A stretch of DNA of 64,000 nucleotides from Paraburkholderia ribeironis (GCF_900019265.1 NZ_CYGX02000025.1:977-64976), one strand, 5' to 3'. Positions 47,596-57,771 are shown, counted from the first letter of the stretch. Numbers and translations are program-made. Notes: generated from the letters alone by a model not told the origin.

Positions 47596-48405
47596 CTAGC
47601 GCTTCCAGTCCGGCGCGCGTTTGTCGATGAACGCCTGCACGCCTTCGAGCGCCGAGTCGTCCATCATGTTGCAAGCCATCGTCTGGCCGGCGAGCTGGTA
47701 AGCCGCCTCGATGCCCATTTCGAGCTGACGATAGAAAAGACCCTTGCCTGCGCTCACCGCTTCGATGGGTTTCGCGCAGATGCTGCTGGCGAGCCGCCCG
47801 ACTTCCGCGTCGAGGCTATCCGCTGGCACCACGCGATTCACGAGGCCCTGCTGCTGCGCTTGCGCGGCATCGATGAAATCGCCGGTGAGCAGCATTTCAA
47901 GCGCCGCCTTACGCGACAGATTGCGCGACAGCGGCACCGAAGGCGTCGCGCAGAAGAGCCCGAGGTTCACGCCCGAGACGGCAAAACGCGCGGTGTCGGC
48001 AGCGACGGCCAGATCGCACATCGCCACGAGCTGACAGCCGGCCGCCGTGGCAATGCCCTGGACACGCGCGATCACCGGCTGCGGCAGGCGCTGGATCGTC
48101 ATCATGAGCTTGGTGCAGCGGGCAAAAAGCTGCTGGTAGTACGCGAGCGACGGCTCCGCACGCATTTCCTTCAAATCGTGGCCCGCGCAAAACGCCCGCC
48201 CCGCGCCCGCGATCACGACCACGCGCGCATCCGTCTGTGCAATCCCAGCCAAGGCATGCTGTAGTTCGTCGAGCAACGCTTCGGACAGCGCGTTGAACGC
48301 GTCCGGCCGGTTCATCATCACACGCACGACGCCCGGCACGCCATACGCATCGGGTTCGATCTCGATCAGTGCAGCGCCGCGCAGGTCGGCATGGTCGGCG
48401 GTCAT
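47596..48405 (-). CDS. Enoyl-CoA hydratase/isomerase family protein
   Basis: The 269-residue crotonase-fold enzyme has the family oxyanion-hole regions (GAGRAFCAGHDLKEM and VQGIATAAGCQLVAMCDLAV). The catalytic glutamates of canonical enoyl-CoA hydratase are not clearly placed, so it may be an ECHDC3-like or isomerase-type member. It runs leftward, 44 nt after the deacetylase gene, and probably shares its transcript. Substrate unknown. Confidence 0.92.
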   Translation of the reverse strand: MTADHADLRGAALIEIEPDAYGVPGVVRVMMNRPDAFNALSEALLDELQHALAGIAQTDARVVVIAGAGRAFCAGHDLKEMRAEPSLAYYQQLFARCTKLMMTIQRLPQPVIARVQGIATAAGCQLVAMCDLAVAADTARFAVSGVNLGLFCATPSVPLSRNLSRKAALEMLLTGDFIDAAQAQQQGLVNRVVPADSLDAEVGRLASSICAKPIEAVSAGKGLFYRQLEMGIEAAYQLAGQTMACNMMDDSALEGVQAFIDKRAPDWKR

Positions 48406-48449
48406 AGCTCGCTCCTCTCAGGTTGACTCGGTCTGCGGCCTGCGGCGGT

Positions 48450-49373
48450 TCAGAGTCCGGCCAGCGAGCGCACGTGCGCGACCACGCTGCGCCCGAGCGC
48501 CGACAGGTTGTAGCCGCCCTCGAGGCAACTGACGATCCGCCCGCGCGCATAGCGTTTCGCGATCTCGCGCATCTGGTCGGTGATCCATGCGTAGTCGTCT
48601 TCGACGAGGCCCATGTTGCCGAGATCGTCCTCGCGATGCGCGTCGAAGCCCGCCGAGATGAACAGCATCTCCGGCTTGAATTCGTGCAGGCGCGGCAACC
48701 ACAGCAGGTCCACCGCCTCGCGCACCGCCATGCCTTTCGAGCGCGCCGGCATCGGCACGTTGCACATGTTGGGCGCCTGATTGTCGGCGCCGGTGAACGG
48801 ATAGAACGGATGCTGGAAGATGCTGCACATCAGTACGCGCGAGTCGCCCGAAAACGCCGCCTCGGTCCCGTTGCCGTGATGGACGTCGAAGTCGATGATC
48901 GCAACGCGCTGCATGCCATGCACGTCGAGCGCGTGGCGCGCGGCGATCGCGACGTTGTTGAAAAAGCAGAAGCCCATCGCCCGCGCCGGCTCCGCATGAT
49001 GGCCGGGCGGCCGCACGCTGCAAAACGCGTTATCGTAGCGGCCCTCGATCACCGCGTCCGTCGCGGCCACCGCGGCGCCCGCCGCGCGCAACGCGGCTTG
49101 CCAGGTGTGCCGGTTCATCGTCGTGTCGGGATCGATCTCGGCGATGCCTTCGACGGGTGAGCGGCTGCGGATGTAATCGACGTGCGCTTGCGTATGCACG
49201 CGCAAGAGCGCGGCCTCATCGGCGAGCGGCGGCGACTCGCGCCCGATCAGCGCGTCGATGCGGCTCGCGATCAATTGATCTTCGATTGCCTGCAGGCGTG
49301 CGGGGCATTCGGGATGCCATTGCCCCATATCGTGCAGCAAGCAGTCGGCGTGGGAATAAAAGCCTGTTGTCAT
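48450..49373 (-). CDS. Histone deacetylase-family amidohydrolase
   Basis: This 307-residue zinc deacetylase is of the AcuC/AphA/HDAC class. Visible active-site motifs are RPPGHHAEP (His-His pair), VAIIDFDVHHGNGT (zinc Asp and His) and FISAGFDAHREDDLGNMGL. Bacterial members act on acetylpolyamines, acetyl-lysine or acetoin-related substrates; which is unknown here. ATG 49373 gives the family start MTTGFYSHADCLLHDMG. It precedes the enoyl-CoA hydratase gene. Confidence 0.93.
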   Translation of the reverse strand: MTTGFYSHADCLLHDMGQWHPECPARLQAIEDQLIASRIDALIGRESPPLADEAALLRVHTQAHVDYIRSRSPVEGIAEIDPDTTMNRHTWQAALRAAGAAVAATDAVIEGRYDNAFCSVRPPGHHAEPARAMGFCFFNNVAIAARHALDVHGMQRVAIIDFDVHHGNGTEAAFSGDSRVLMCSIFQHPFYPFTGADNQAPNMCNVPMPARSKGMAVREAVDLLWLPRLHEFKPEMLFISAGFDAHREDDLGNMGLVEDDYAWITDQMREIAKRYARGRIVSCLEGGYNLSALGRSVVAHVRSLAGL

Positions 49374-49573
49374 GATTCTCTTCTGCGGCGCGGCGCCTTC
49401 GCTGCGCGCGCAGTGTCTCCGTCCACGGGCGCGCGCCCTCGGCGCGCCAACACTCGTCAAGTTACCACACGATGCCGCCGTAGCGCGTTGGGCACGGTTT
49501 TGCAGAAGCCGTCGGGTATACTGCCCCGATCCGTTTTTCTCCCGTCTCACGCGCCCCACGCCCCTTGCCCACT

Positions 49574-50803
49574 ATGACCGTCAAGCTTGCTCTGTCCGCA
49601 CGAAACCGGCTTCGCACCAGCACGCTGGCCGCCTCACTATCCGTCGCATCGTGCATGTTCATGGCAACCAGTCCGGCGGTCGCGCAAAGCGCCGGCAAGA
49701 AACCGCCGGTGGTGCTCGCGCAAAGCCAACCGCAATCCGCGGTGCCGCAAGGGCAAACGTTCGAAGAAGAAATCATCCCGCAGCGCTACGCGAACAATGC
49801 CAATGTCGACACGTTCATCAACGACATGGTCGCGCGCTACGACTTCGACCCGGCCGCGTTGCACTCGCTGTTTGCGGGCGTCAGCTATTCGGCGACCGCG
49901 GTCAAGCTGGTGACGCCGTCGCCCACGCCGTCGGTCAAGAACTGGCGCGTGTATCAGTCGCGCTTCCTCGACCCGGTGCGCATCAATGCCGGCGTGCAGT
50001 TCTGGCGCGAGAACCAGGCCACGCTGCAACGCGCGTACGAAGAGTTCGGCGTGCCACCGGAAGTGATCGTCGGCATCATCGGCGTGGAGACGATCTACGG
50101 TCGCTACATGGGCAACTTCCGCGTGCTCGATGCGCTGACCACGCTCAGCTTCGACTACCCGAACACCACCAATCGCGCGGATCGCCAGGCGACCTTCCGC
50201 AAGAATCTCGAAGACTACCTGGTGTGGACGCGCGACGCGCAGATCGATCCGACCACGGTGCTCGGCTCGTACACCGGCGCGATCGGCATTCCGCAGTTCC
50301 TGCCGAGCAGCATCGTGCAATATGCGGTGAACTACGACGGCCATCGGCAGATCGACCTGCGCACGAGCCAGGCGGATGCCATCGGCAGCGTGGCGAATTA
50401 TCTGCGTCAGAACGGCTGGGAAAACGGTCGGCCGGTAGTGTGGCGGATCGGCTCGGATGCCGGCAGCCTGGGCGTCGCCCAGGCTGCCGCCGATGGCCAG
50501 CCGGAGCCGCACTGGCCGCTCGACCAGTTGCTGCGCGCCGGGCTGCTGCTGAATGAACCGAAGGTGGATATCGCGGCGGAAGCCGGCACGCCGGTGACGG
50601 TGGTGGATCTGCCGTCGCCGGGACGCGGCACCGAGTTCATGCTGGGCCTGAAGAACTTCTACGTGCTGACGCGTTATAACCGCAGTTTCTTCTATGCGCT
50701 CGCGGTGTATCAGCTGGGCCAGCGGGTCAAGGCGCAGATGCAAGCAAGCGATGCGGCGAACGCGAGCAATAACGCGGCGCCGGCGAGCCCGGCTTCGCAG
50801 TGA
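49574..50803 (+). CDS. mltB: Lytic murein transglycosylase B
   Basis: The 409-residue enzyme cleaves peptidoglycan between MurNAc and GlcNAc with formation of an anhydro end. It has a signal peptide (about residues 1-38, ending SPAVAQS) and the MltB catalytic region VIVGIIGVETIYGRYMGNFRVLDALTTLSFDYP, with Glu of GVETIYG catalytic, then YTGAIGIPQFLPSSIVQYAV. There is no lipobox at the expected position, so it may be soluble. The TTG at 49565 is an alternative start adding three residues. A modified terminator follows. Confidence 0.94.
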   Translation: MTVKLALSARNRLRTSTLAASLSVASCMFMATSPAVAQSAGKKPPVVLAQSQPQSAVPQGQTFEEEIIPQRYANNANVDTFINDMVARYDFDPAALHSLFAGVSYSATAVKLVTPSPTPSVKNWRVYQSRFLDPVRINAGVQFWRENQATLQRAYEEFGVPPEVIVGIIGVETIYGRYMGNFRVLDALTTLSFDYPNTTNRADRQATFRKNLEDYLVWTRDAQIDPTTVLGSYTGAIGIPQFLPSSIVQYAVNYDGHRQIDLRTSQADAIGSVANYLRQNGWENGRPVVWRIGSDAGSLGVAQAAADGQPEPHWPLDQLLRAGLLLNEPKVDIAAEAGTPVTVVDLPSPGRGTEFMLGLKNFYVLTRYNRSFFYALAVYQLGQRVKAQMQASDAANASNNAAPASPASQ

Positions 50804-50847
50804 TGCCTCCTGTGGGCGCCTCGTGCGCCCCATCTTGAGCGACCAAA

Positions 50848-50929
50848 AAAAGCGCCGGCTCTGAACTGCACCCCAAAAGTTGGACATCGATCCAACCTTT
50901 GGGGTGCAGTTCACTCGACCGGCGCTTTT
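50848..50929. terminator. Bidirectional terminator carrying an inserted palindrome in its loop
   Basis: The outer stem is 11 bp (AAAAGCGCCGG at 50848-50858 and CCGGCGCTTTT at 50919-50929). Without the inserted 52-bp element and one CTC, the loop would be CTCGA, a compact normal terminator between mltB and the convergent cysM. Confidence 0.8.
50862..50913. mobile_element. 52-bp MITE-like palindrome of insertion-sequence ends
   Basis: Two 23-bp inverted repeats (TGAACTGCACCCCAAAAGTTGGA and its complement, one mismatch) flank only 6 bp. The repeats look like terminal repeats of an IS3-family element. CTC lies on both sides as a 3-bp direct duplication, the footprint expected of transposition. 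There is no coding capacity, so it is either a miniature element or the residue of an internally deleted one. Confidence 0.65.
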
Positions 50930-50967
50930 CTATTGGCTCGCGTGAGCGCTGATGCTCACACTCATCC

Positions 50968-51870
50968 TTACGCGGGAAACACGCCGGTCGACAGATAGCG
51001 GTCGCCGCGATCGCAGACGATGAATACGATCGTTGCATTCTCGACCTGGCGAGCGATACGCAGCGCCACTTCGCACGCGCCGCCCGACGAGATGCCGGCG
51101 AAGATGCCTTCGACCGAAGCCATCCGGCGCGCCATGGCCTCGGCTGCTGCCTGGCTCACGTTCTCGACACGATCCACGCGACTGCGGTCGAAAATTTTCG
51201 GCATATACGCTTCCGGCCATTTGCGGATACCCGGAATGCGCGAACCCTCTTCGGGTTGCGCGCCGATGATTTCGATCGCCTGGTTCTGCTCTTTCAGAAA
51301 CTTGGACACGCCCATGATCGTGCCGGTCGTACCCATCGACGACACAAAGTGCGTGATACGTCCTTCGGTGTCGCGCCAGATTTCCGGCCCGGTGCCCTCG
51401 ATGTGCGAGGCCGGATTGTCCGGATTGCCGAACTGATCGAGGATGAGGCCCTTGCCTTCGCGCTGCATCTGCTCGGCCAGATCGCGTGCGTACTCCATGC
51501 CGCCGGTGACGGGCGTCAGCAGGATCTGCGCGCCATATGCAGCCATGCTCTGACGGCGTTCCACCGACAGGTCTTCCGGCATGATCAGGACCATCTTGTA
51601 GCCACGGATCGCCGCCGCCATCGCAAGCGCGATGCCGGTGTTGCCGCTGGTCGCTTCGATCAGCGTGTCGCCCGGCTTGATGCGCCCGCGCTCTTCCGCT
51701 TTCTTGATCATCGACAAGGCCGGGCGGTCCTTCACCGAACCTGCGGGGTTGTTGCCCTCGAGCTTCGCAAGCACCACGTTATTGCGGCTGCGGATTTCGT
51801 CGTCAGGAAGCCGGACGAGTTGCACGAGCGGCGTATTGCCGATCGTATCTTCAATCGTTTTGTAAGCCAT
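50968..51870 (-). CDS. cysM: Cysteine synthase B
   Basis: This 300-residue PLP enzyme makes cysteine from O-acetylserine and sulfide or thiosulfate. It shows TIEDTIGNTPLVQLVRL, the lysine in NPAGSVKDRPAL, and the TSGNTG loop and MGTTGTIMG region that hold the cofactor. The ending ARQVENATIVFIVCDRGDRYLSTGVFPA is characteristic of CysM rather than CysK. Start 51870. Its transcription runs leftward towards the shared terminator with mltB. Confidence 0.95.
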   Translation of the reverse strand: MAYKTIEDTIGNTPLVQLVRLPDDEIRSRNNVVLAKLEGNNPAGSVKDRPALSMIKKAEERGRIKPGDTLIEATSGNTGIALAMAAAIRGYKMVLIMPEDLSVERRQSMAAYGAQILLTPVTGGMEYARDLAEQMQREGKGLILDQFGNPDNPASHIEGTGPEIWRDTEGRITHFVSSMGTTGTIMGVSKFLKEQNQAIEIIGAQPEEGSRIPGIRKWPEAYMPKIFDRSRVDRVENVSQAAAEAMARRMASVEGIFAGISSGGACEVALRIARQVENATIVFIVCDRGDRYLSTGVFPA

Positions 51871-52231
51871 ATGGGTTCTGTGCTGTCGATGCGCGGAGTC
51901 TTCAATCTTTGATTCTAAACCACCGTGCCCGCGGCTGCCGGGCGGCCCTTCTGCCTGCATGGATGCAGGCGGTGAGTGCGGCAACCCGCGGCAGCGCCGC
52001 AACGCGCGAGTGGCGGGCTGAAGCGTACCGAAGCGAGCGTTGGATGCGAGCGTTGGATGCGGACGTTGGGCCGTGCGTCCGGTACGCAAAAAACCCGCGG
52101 CTGCGAACCGCGGGAGCCAGTCATCTGGATGACAGCTGAAGGAGTGCTCTTAACGACTCCGACCATGAAGGGAACGACGGCCGCGAGCCGCACGCGCAGT
52201 GAGCTACCCCGCGCGCACGAGCGGCGTCCGG
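51871..52231. other. 361-bp gap with one terminator and short repeats
   Basis: Between the cysM start and the comEA stop I see the comEA terminator (52088-52114) and a short direct repeat of GAGCGTTGGATGC near 52036-52065. The cysM promoter should lie here too, but I cannot place it. Confidence 0.55.
52088..52114 (-). terminator. Terminator downstream of comEA
   Basis: A 7-bp stem (CCCGCGG, loop of 7, CCGCGGG) is followed on the minus strand by six Ts, about 118 nt beyond the comEA stop. Confidence 0.8.
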
Positions 52232-52597
52232 TTATTTCTTCACCGCCACCGGAGGATTGGTTTTGGGCGCATCGGCCGTAGCGGCCGCGCCTTTGGTCTG
52301 TGAAGACGCTGCAACCTGCGTGCTAGCAGCCGCGCCAGCCGGACCGACAGCGAGACCCTCCGCCTGCAGGCGCTCGACGGTATGCCCGCCCATGCCTTTG
52401 ACGCGCTTGCCGAGATCGGCCGGGTCCTTGAACGGGCCATGCGCCCCACGTTCGTCGAGAATGGCTTTCGCTTTGGCGGGACCGATGCCTTTGATGCCGC
52501 GCAGCGCGTCTTCGTTAGCAGAGTTGACGTCGACCGTTGCATACGCGTGGCCGAAAGCGGCGAGCATAGCCGCGGTAACCAGAGTTTTTCGAAACAT
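52232..52597 (-). CDS. ComEA-like helix-hairpin-helix DNA-binding protein
   Basis: This 121-residue exported protein has a signal peptide (residues 1-20, MFRKTLVTAAMLAAFGHAYA) and a helix-hairpin-helix domain (about 21-75: VDVNSANEDALRGIKGIGPAKAKAILDERGAHGPFKDPADLGKRVKGMG). That is the DNA-binding half of ComEA, which pulls DNA into the periplasm during natural transformation. A Ser/Ala-rich tail follows. GGAGA lies 8 nt before the ATG. It stands between cysM and hldD, and no comEC is nearby. Confidence 0.92.
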   Translation of the reverse strand: MFRKTLVTAAMLAAFGHAYATVDVNSANEDALRGIKGIGPAKAKAILDERGAHGPFKDPADLGKRVKGMGGHTVERLQAEGLAVGPAGAAASTQVAASSQTKGAAATADAPKTNPPVAVKK

Positions 52598-52674
52598 ATG
52601 GAATCTCCCTCGTACTACCGGTTGGCGACCATCACCAACCGGGAGATGCCAGTTTAAAGAGGGATCCGAAAAAT

Positions 52675-53667
52675 TTACACCTGGCCGAATAGCCAACGTA
52701 CGTAACGATCGACACCTTCCTGCACGCTCAGGAACGGCGCGTCGTAACCGGCCGCGCGCAGCTTCGTCTGATCGGCTTGCGTGAAGCATTGGTACTTGCC
52801 GCGCAGCGCATCGGGAAACGGAATGTATTCGATCAGCCCGCGTTGCACCTGATCCGCGAGCGACAGCGCCGGCTCGTGGTTCAGCGAACGCAGCGTGTTG
52901 ACCACCGTGCTGGCGATGTCGTTGAACGGCTGCGCGCGACCGCTGCCCAGATTGAAGATGCCCGACTTGTCCGGGTTGTCGAAGAAGAACAGGTTGACCT
53001 TCACCACGTCTTCGACGGAAACGAAATCGCGCGTCTGCTCGCCGGCAGCATAGCCGTTGTATTCGCCGAACAGCTTGACCTTGCCTTCGGAGCGGAACTG
53101 GTTGAAGTTGTGAAACGCGACCGACGCCATGCGCGCCTTGTGCGTTTCGCGCGGCCCGTACACGTTGAAGTAACGGAAGCCGGCAATCTGGCTCTTCGCG
53201 GTGGGCAGCACGCGGCGAATCACCTGGTCGAACAGGAACTTCGAATAACCGTAGACGTTCAGCGGCTGTTCGACTTCACGCTCTTCGACGAACCGGCTCG
53301 ACCCGCCATACGTGGCCGCCGACGACGCGTACAGAAACTGGATGTTCTGCGCGAGGCAGACATCGAGCACGTCGCGGCTATAGCGGAAGTTGTTGTCCAT
53401 CATGTAGCGGCCGTCGGTTTCCATCGTGTCCGAGCAGGCGCCTTCATGGAAAATCGCGCGCACCTTGCCGAAGTCGCCGCGCCTGAAGCGCTCGACGAAT
53501 TCGGTCTTGTCCAGATAGTCGTCGATTTCGCAGTCGACCAGATTCTTGAACTTGTCGGCGCGCGTGAGATTGTCGACGGCAATGATGCGTTGCTCACCGC
53601 GCTCGTTGAGCGCCTTCACGAGATTGCTGCCGATGAAACCGGCCGCGCCGGTGACGATGAGGGTCAT
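52675..53667 (-). CDS. hldD: ADP-L-glycero-D-manno-heptose 6-epimerase
   Basis: This 330-residue SDR enzyme makes the L-glycero heptose for the LPS inner core. It has the nucleotide motif GAAGFIGSN near the start and the active-site YxxxK ([11 protein letters not shown]). The length matches HldD (310-330). It follows rfaE1 by 46 nt on the same strand, so the two LPS heptose steps are linked in one transcription unit with ugd. Confidence 0.96.
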   Translation of the reverse strand: MTLIVTGAAGFIGSNLVKALNERGEQRIIAVDNLTRADKFKNLVDCEIDDYLDKTEFVERFRRGDFGKVRAIFHEGACSDTMETDGRYMMDNNFRYSRDVLDVCLAQNIQFLYASSAATYGGSSRFVEEREVEQPLNVYGYSKFLFDQVIRRVLPTAKSQIAGFRYFNVYGPRETHKARMASVAFHNFNQFRSEGKVKLFGEYNGYAAGEQTRDFVSVEDVVKVNLFFFDNPDKSGIFNLGSGRAQPFNDIASTVVNTLRSLNHEPALSLADQVQRGLIEYIPFPDALRGKYQCFTQADQTKLRAAGYDAPFLSVQEGVDRYVRWLFGQV

Positions 53668-53713
53668 GATGATCTTGCAGTAAGGGGCTTTGCATGGGAC
53701 CCGGCGGGCCACG

Positions 53714-54721
53714 TCAATGAAAGAGTTCGTCGTAGTCGACGGTGGCCGTGCCGAGCTTGCCGACCACGATGCCGGCTGCGCGATTCGCGAGCCCAACCGC
53801 CTCGACCAGCGTGAGACCCGCGCCGAGCATCGCGGCAAGCGTGGCGATCACGGTGTCGCCCGCACCCGAGACATCATACACTTCGCGTGCAACGGCCGAC
53901 GCGTGCAGGATGCCGTCGTCGGAGAAGAGCGTCATGCCCTCTTCCGAACGCGTCAGCAACAACGCACCGAACGCCAGATCGGCACGCAGTTTCGTCACGC
54001 GTGTGACCAGATCCTCTTCGGATTTCCACTGACCCACGACCTCGCGCAACTCCGCGCGATTCGGCGTGATCAGCGTCGCGCCGCGATAGCGTTCCCAGTC
54101 GTCGCCCTTCGGATCGACCAGCACCGGCTTGCCGGCCGCATGCGCCCGCGCGATCATTTGCGTGACGTGGGTCAGGCCGCCCTTCGCGTAATCGGACATC
54201 AGAATCACGTCGTGCGACGGCAGCAACTCGTCGAAACGGGCGAGACCCGCGAGCAGTACTTCGTGCGTCGGCGAGTTTTCGAAGTCGACCCGCAGCAACT
54301 GCTGCTGACGCGACAGCACACGCAGCTTGATTGTGGTGAGGAGCGCCGGATCGCGTTCGAGATGCGGCGTCACACCGCTTTCGCCCAGCAACTGGACGAT
54401 GCGCTCACCGGGTTCGTCGTGACCTACCACGCACAGCAGACCGGCTTGCGCGCCAAGTGCGACCGCATTGCGCGCGACATTCGCCGCGCCGCCGAGGCGG
54501 TCTTCCTGACGCTGCACGTGCACCACGGGCACCGGCGCTTCCGGCGAAATACGGTCCACGTCGCCGAACCAGTAGCGATCGAGCATCACGTCACCGACCA
54601 CCAGCACGCGCGCCGCACCGAGCCGCGCACGCGGCACGACCGTGAGCTCCGGTGCCGGCGTGGACGGGGCGGCCACCGGCACGGCCTCAGGCATCGGCCG
54701 GAAGTTCAATGGGTTGGGCAT
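53714..54721 (-). CDS. rfaE1: D-beta-D-heptose-7-phosphate kinase (RfaE domain I)
   Basis: The 335-residue PfkB-family kinase phosphorylates heptose-7-phosphate at C1 for LPS core synthesis. It shows [47 protein letters not shown] and the anion-hole [15 protein letters not shown]. The nucleotidyltransferase half of E. coli HldE is absent, so a separate RfaE2 gene must exist elsewhere. It overlaps the end of ugd by about 35 nt. ATG 54721 is preferred over TTG 54733. Confidence 0.94.
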   Translation of the reverse strand: MPNPLNFRPMPEAVPVAAPSTPAPELTVVPRARLGAARVLVVGDVMLDRYWFGDVDRISPEAPVPVVHVQRQEDRLGGAANVARNAVALGAQAGLLCVVGHDEPGERIVQLLGESGVTPHLERDPALLTTIKLRVLSRQQQLLRVDFENSPTHEVLLAGLARFDELLPSHDVILMSDYAKGGLTHVTQMIARAHAAGKPVLVDPKGDDWERYRGATLITPNRAELREVVGQWKSEEDLVTRVTKLRADLAFGALLLTRSEEGMTLFSDDGILHASAVAREVYDVSGAGDTVIATLAAMLGAGLTLVEAVGLANRAAGIVVGKLGTATVDYDELFH

Positions 54722-56090
54722 AGGGGCGTCCAATCGAGTGATAGTCGATGCCGAGCTCGGTCATCGCGTCCGGTTCGTATAGATTGCGGCCGTCGAAAAT
54801 CAGCGGCGACTTCAGCACCGATTTCAGATGCACGAAATCAGGACTCTTGAATTCCTTCCACTCCGTCACGATCACGAGCGCGTCGGCGCCGGTCAGCGTT
54901 TCGTCCTGCGTGCCAGTGAAGGTCAGACGCGCGAGCTGCTCGGGCACGGCGTGCAGGTCCATCGCGAACACGCGGCGCGCTTCAGTGACCGCGACCGGAT
55001 CGTACGCGCGCACCTGCGCGCCACGCGCCAGCAGTTCGGCAATCACGCGACGGCTCGGCGCTTCGCGCATGTCATCGGTATTCGGCTTGAACGCGAGGCC
55101 CCACACGGCGAACGTGCGACCGCTCAGATCTTCGCCGAGCTTTGCGGTGATCTTGTCCACCAGCACGTCCTTCTGCCGGTAATTCACGTCCTCGACTGCT
55201 TCGAGAATGCGCAAATTGTGGCCGCTCTCGCTGGCGGTGCGAATCAGCGCCTGCACGTCTTTCGGGAAGCACGAGCCGCCATAGCCGCAGCCAGCGTACA
55301 GGAAGTGATAGCCGATCCGCGGGTCCGAGCCAATGCCGCGCCGCACCGCTTCGATATCCGCGCCAACCCGGTCCGCCAGATTCGACATCTCGTTCATGAA
55401 CGAGATGCGCGTCGCGAGCATCGCGTTGGCCGCGTATTTGGTGAACTCGGCCGAGCGCACGTCCATATACAGCGTGCGTTCGTGATTGCGGTTAAACGGC
55501 GCGTACAGACGCTTCATCAGCTCGCGCGCGCGCAGGCCGGCTTCGTCTTCGTCGATGCCGAGCACAATGCGATCGGGTCGCATGAAGTCGTCGACGGCCG
55601 CGCCTTCCTTCAGGAACTCGGGGTTGGAGACCACCGAAAAGCGATGCTGCTTGCTATTCGCAAGCCCGCGTTTGGCCCGCTCCTCTTCGACCACCGCGCG
55701 CACGCGCTGCGCGGTGCCGACCGGCACCGTCGACTTGTCGACGATCACCTTGAAGCCGTTCATCGTGCGGCCGATGTTGCGGGCCGCCTCGAGCACGTAT
55801 TGCAGATCGGCCGAGCCGTCTTCGTCGGGAGGCGTGCCGACCGCGATGAACTGCACGTCCCCGTGCGCCACGCTCGCTTCGACATCGGTCGAAAACGTGA
55901 TGCGGCCAGCCGCGCGGGTACGCGCGATGATTTCCTGCAAGCCCGGCTCGTGAATCGGCACGCCACCGTTGTTGAGGATTTCGATCTTGCGGGGATCGAC
56001 GTCGAGACAGAAAACGTCGTTGCCGATCTCAGCGAGACACGCGCCAGTGACGAGGCCGACGTAGCCCGTGCCGATAATGGTGATTTTCAT
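54687..56090 (-). CDS. ugd: UDP-glucose 6-dehydrogenase
   Basis: This 467-residue enzyme oxidises UDP-glucose to UDP-glucuronate, used for exopolysaccharide and LPS/Ara4N precursors. It shows the N-terminal NAD fold ([23 protein letters not shown]), the catalytic Cys in [18 protein letters not shown] and the [18 protein letters not shown] dimer/substrate region. It is complete. The stop region overlaps rfaE1. Start 56090. It follows lapB after 141 nt on the same strand. Confidence 0.96.
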   Translation of the reverse strand: MKITIIGTGYVGLVTGACLAEIGNDVFCLDVDPRKIEILNNGGVPIHEPGLQEIIARTRAAGRITFSTDVEASVAHGDVQFIAVGTPPDEDGSADLQYVLEAARNIGRTMNGFKVIVDKSTVPVGTAQRVRAVVEEERAKRGLANSKQHRFSVVSNPEFLKEGAAVDDFMRPDRIVLGIDEDEAGLRARELMKRLYAPFNRNHERTLYMDVRSAEFTKYAANAMLATRISFMNEMSNLADRVGADIEAVRRGIGSDPRIGYHFLYAGCGYGGSCFPKDVQALIRTASESGHNLRILEAVEDVNYRQKDVLVDKITAKLGEDLSGRTFAVWGLAFKPNTDDMREAPSRRVIAELLARGAQVRAYDPVAVTEARRVFAMDLHAVPEQLARLTFTGTQDETLTGADALVIVTEWKEFKSPDFVHLKSVLKSPLIFDGRNLYEPDAMTELGIDYHSIGRPYAQPIELPADA

Positions 56091-56231
56091 ACGCTTTCCG
56101 GTAGAAGGTTCCGGCGATGATTGCCGGTAGTGATGCCGGTGAAGAACCCGTTGCGAAATCCGCCCGCGCAGACACTGCTGCCACACGCGCGGCGCGGCGA
56201 CCGCACGACCGGGGCCGCAGTCGCCCTGGCG

Positions 56232-57407
56232 TCAGTTCGACGCCGTGATCGGTTCGACGCGGCGCGGCGCATAGGTTTCCCAACCGCTGCAACCCGGGCA
56301 CTGCCAATAGAACAGCCGCGCCCTGAAACCGCAATTCTGGCACGTATAGCGCGGCAGATTCTTGGTGCGCTGACGGATCAGCGTGCGCATCAGTTCGAGC
56401 TCGCTGCGCCGCGGCTCTTCCGCGACGGCTTGCTGCGCTTCGAGCAGGCGCGTCATGCCCGCCAGATTTGGCGACTTCTGCATCTGCGAGCGCGCCAACG
56501 CATGCGCGGCATCGGGCCCGCGCAGCAACGCGACGTGCTGATAGGCCACGTCCAGCAGATCGTTGCTCGGATGACGGTCCACCCACGCGGTGAGCAGATC
56601 GGCGCCCTCCTGTGGGCGGCCGAGCGCTTCGTAAGCCTTCATCACCTTTTCCGCGACGAGCGGCAGATAGGCCGGATTCTGTTCCTCGACGCGTCGCCAC
56701 TGCGCGATCGCCGCATCCTGTGCCCCGCCCGCCGCATCGACGTCGCCGAACAGGATCGTTGCGCGCACGTTGGACGAGTTCGCCTTTAGCGCGAAGCCGA
56801 GTTGACGGCGGGCCTCGTCCGCGTTCTTGTGCTGGAGCGCTTCCTGCGCGAGTTCGCAATGGAACTGCGCGATTTCCTTGTCGAGCGATTCAGCGCCCAT
56901 CGTTTCCAGATGTCGGGCCGTGTCGATCGACTTGACCCAGTCCTTCTCGATTTCGTAGATGGTAAGCAGCGCACGCTGCGCACCCAGTGCGTAGTCGCCG
57001 GTTTCGAGCGAGCGGAAGGTTTCCTCCGCGCGATCGAGCAGGCCCGCTTTCAGGAAGTCCTGCCCCAGCTCATAGAGCGCGTGATCGCGCTCGTTGACCG
57101 GCAGGTCGGCGCGGCTCAGCAGATTCTGATGCACGCGAATCGCGCGATCCGTTTCGCCGCGGCGCCGGAACAGATTGCCGAGCGCGAAATGCAACTCGAC
57201 CGTTTCAGGGTCGAGCTTGACCACTTCGATGAACGCATCGATCGCCTTGTCCGGCTGCTCGTTGAGCAGAAAATTCAGCCCGCGAAAATATGAACGCGGC
57301 AGGTTGGCGCTCTCGGATAGCAGCGTCTTGAGGTCGTAGCGCGCAGCCACCCAGCCGAACGCGAAAGCGACGGGTATGACGAGCAGCCACCAGAAGTCTA
57401 GATCCAT
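56232..57407 (-). CDS. lapB: Lipopolysaccharide assembly protein LapB (YciM)
   Basis: LapB is a membrane-anchored TPR protein that regulates LpxC degradation by FtsH and so balances LPS synthesis. The 391-residue protein has an N-terminal anchor (MDLDFWWLLVIPVAFAFGWVAARYDLK), about seven TPR-like repeats (50-350), and a C-terminal metal knuckle with paired CxxC (YTCQNCGFRARLFYWQCPGCSGWETY). It lies 70 nt after lapA on the same strand, as in E. coli. Confidence 0.95.
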   Translation of the reverse strand: MDLDFWWLLVIPVAFAFGWVAARYDLKTLLSESANLPRSYFRGLNFLLNEQPDKAIDAFIEVVKLDPETVELHFALGNLFRRRGETDRAIRVHQNLLSRADLPVNERDHALYELGQDFLKAGLLDRAEETFRSLETGDYALGAQRALLTIYEIEKDWVKSIDTARHLETMGAESLDKEIAQFHCELAQEALQHKNADEARRQLGFALKANSSNVRATILFGDVDAAGGAQDAAIAQWRRVEEQNPAYLPLVAEKVMKAYEALGRPQEGADLLTAWVDRHPSNDLLDVAYQHVALLRGPDAAHALARSQMQKSPNLAGMTRLLEAQQAVAEEPRRSELELMRTLIRQRTKNLPRYTCQNCGFRARLFYWQCPGCSGWETYAPRRVEPITASN

Positions 57408-57477
57408 GCGATTAATGCAAAAGTACGGGGAAGCGGAAGCGCAAAGGCCGCGCTTAGGCCGCGCGACAGAAAGAAAT

Positions 57478-57771
57478 TCAAATCAGCGGCGGCAGCGGCG
57501 GCTGTTCGACCACCACCGGGGTTTCGCGCGCCACCCGCAACTCGCGCTTGAGCCTGCCATTTTCCATGCGCAGGCGCACCACGGCCGGCATCGACGACAC
57601 CAGCCCGGCCAGCAGCCCCACTACGAAGAACGCGAGGCCGATCAGGATCAAAGGCGCCGACCACGCATAGCCAGCGAGGAAATTCAGCGTGGCAGGTTGT
57701 GTGTTGGAGAGCGCCAGCACCAGCAGCAGCACGAACACCAGCACACGGATCAACCAGACGATAAATTTCAT
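57478..57771 (-). CDS. lapA: Lipopolysaccharide assembly protein LapA
   Basis: The 97-residue membrane protein (DUF1049) has two hydrophobic helices (MKFIVWLIRVLVFVLLLVLALSN and LILIGLAFFVVGLLAGLVS) and a cytoplasmic tail (LRMENGRLKRELRVARE). In E. coli LapA partners LapB. It precedes lapB on the same strand by 70 nt. The length and position support the name. Confidence 0.93.
   Translation of the reverse strand: MKFIVWLIRVLVFVLLLVLALSNTQPATLNFLAGYAWSAPLILIGLAFFVVGLLAGLVSSMPAVVRLRMENGRLKRELRVARETPVVVEQPPLPPLI

Noticed and set aside
50862..50913. The palindrome considered as an ordinary terminator stem.
   Set aside because: It has no T-run of its own, its ends look like insertion-sequence ends, and a complete terminator stem surrounds it.
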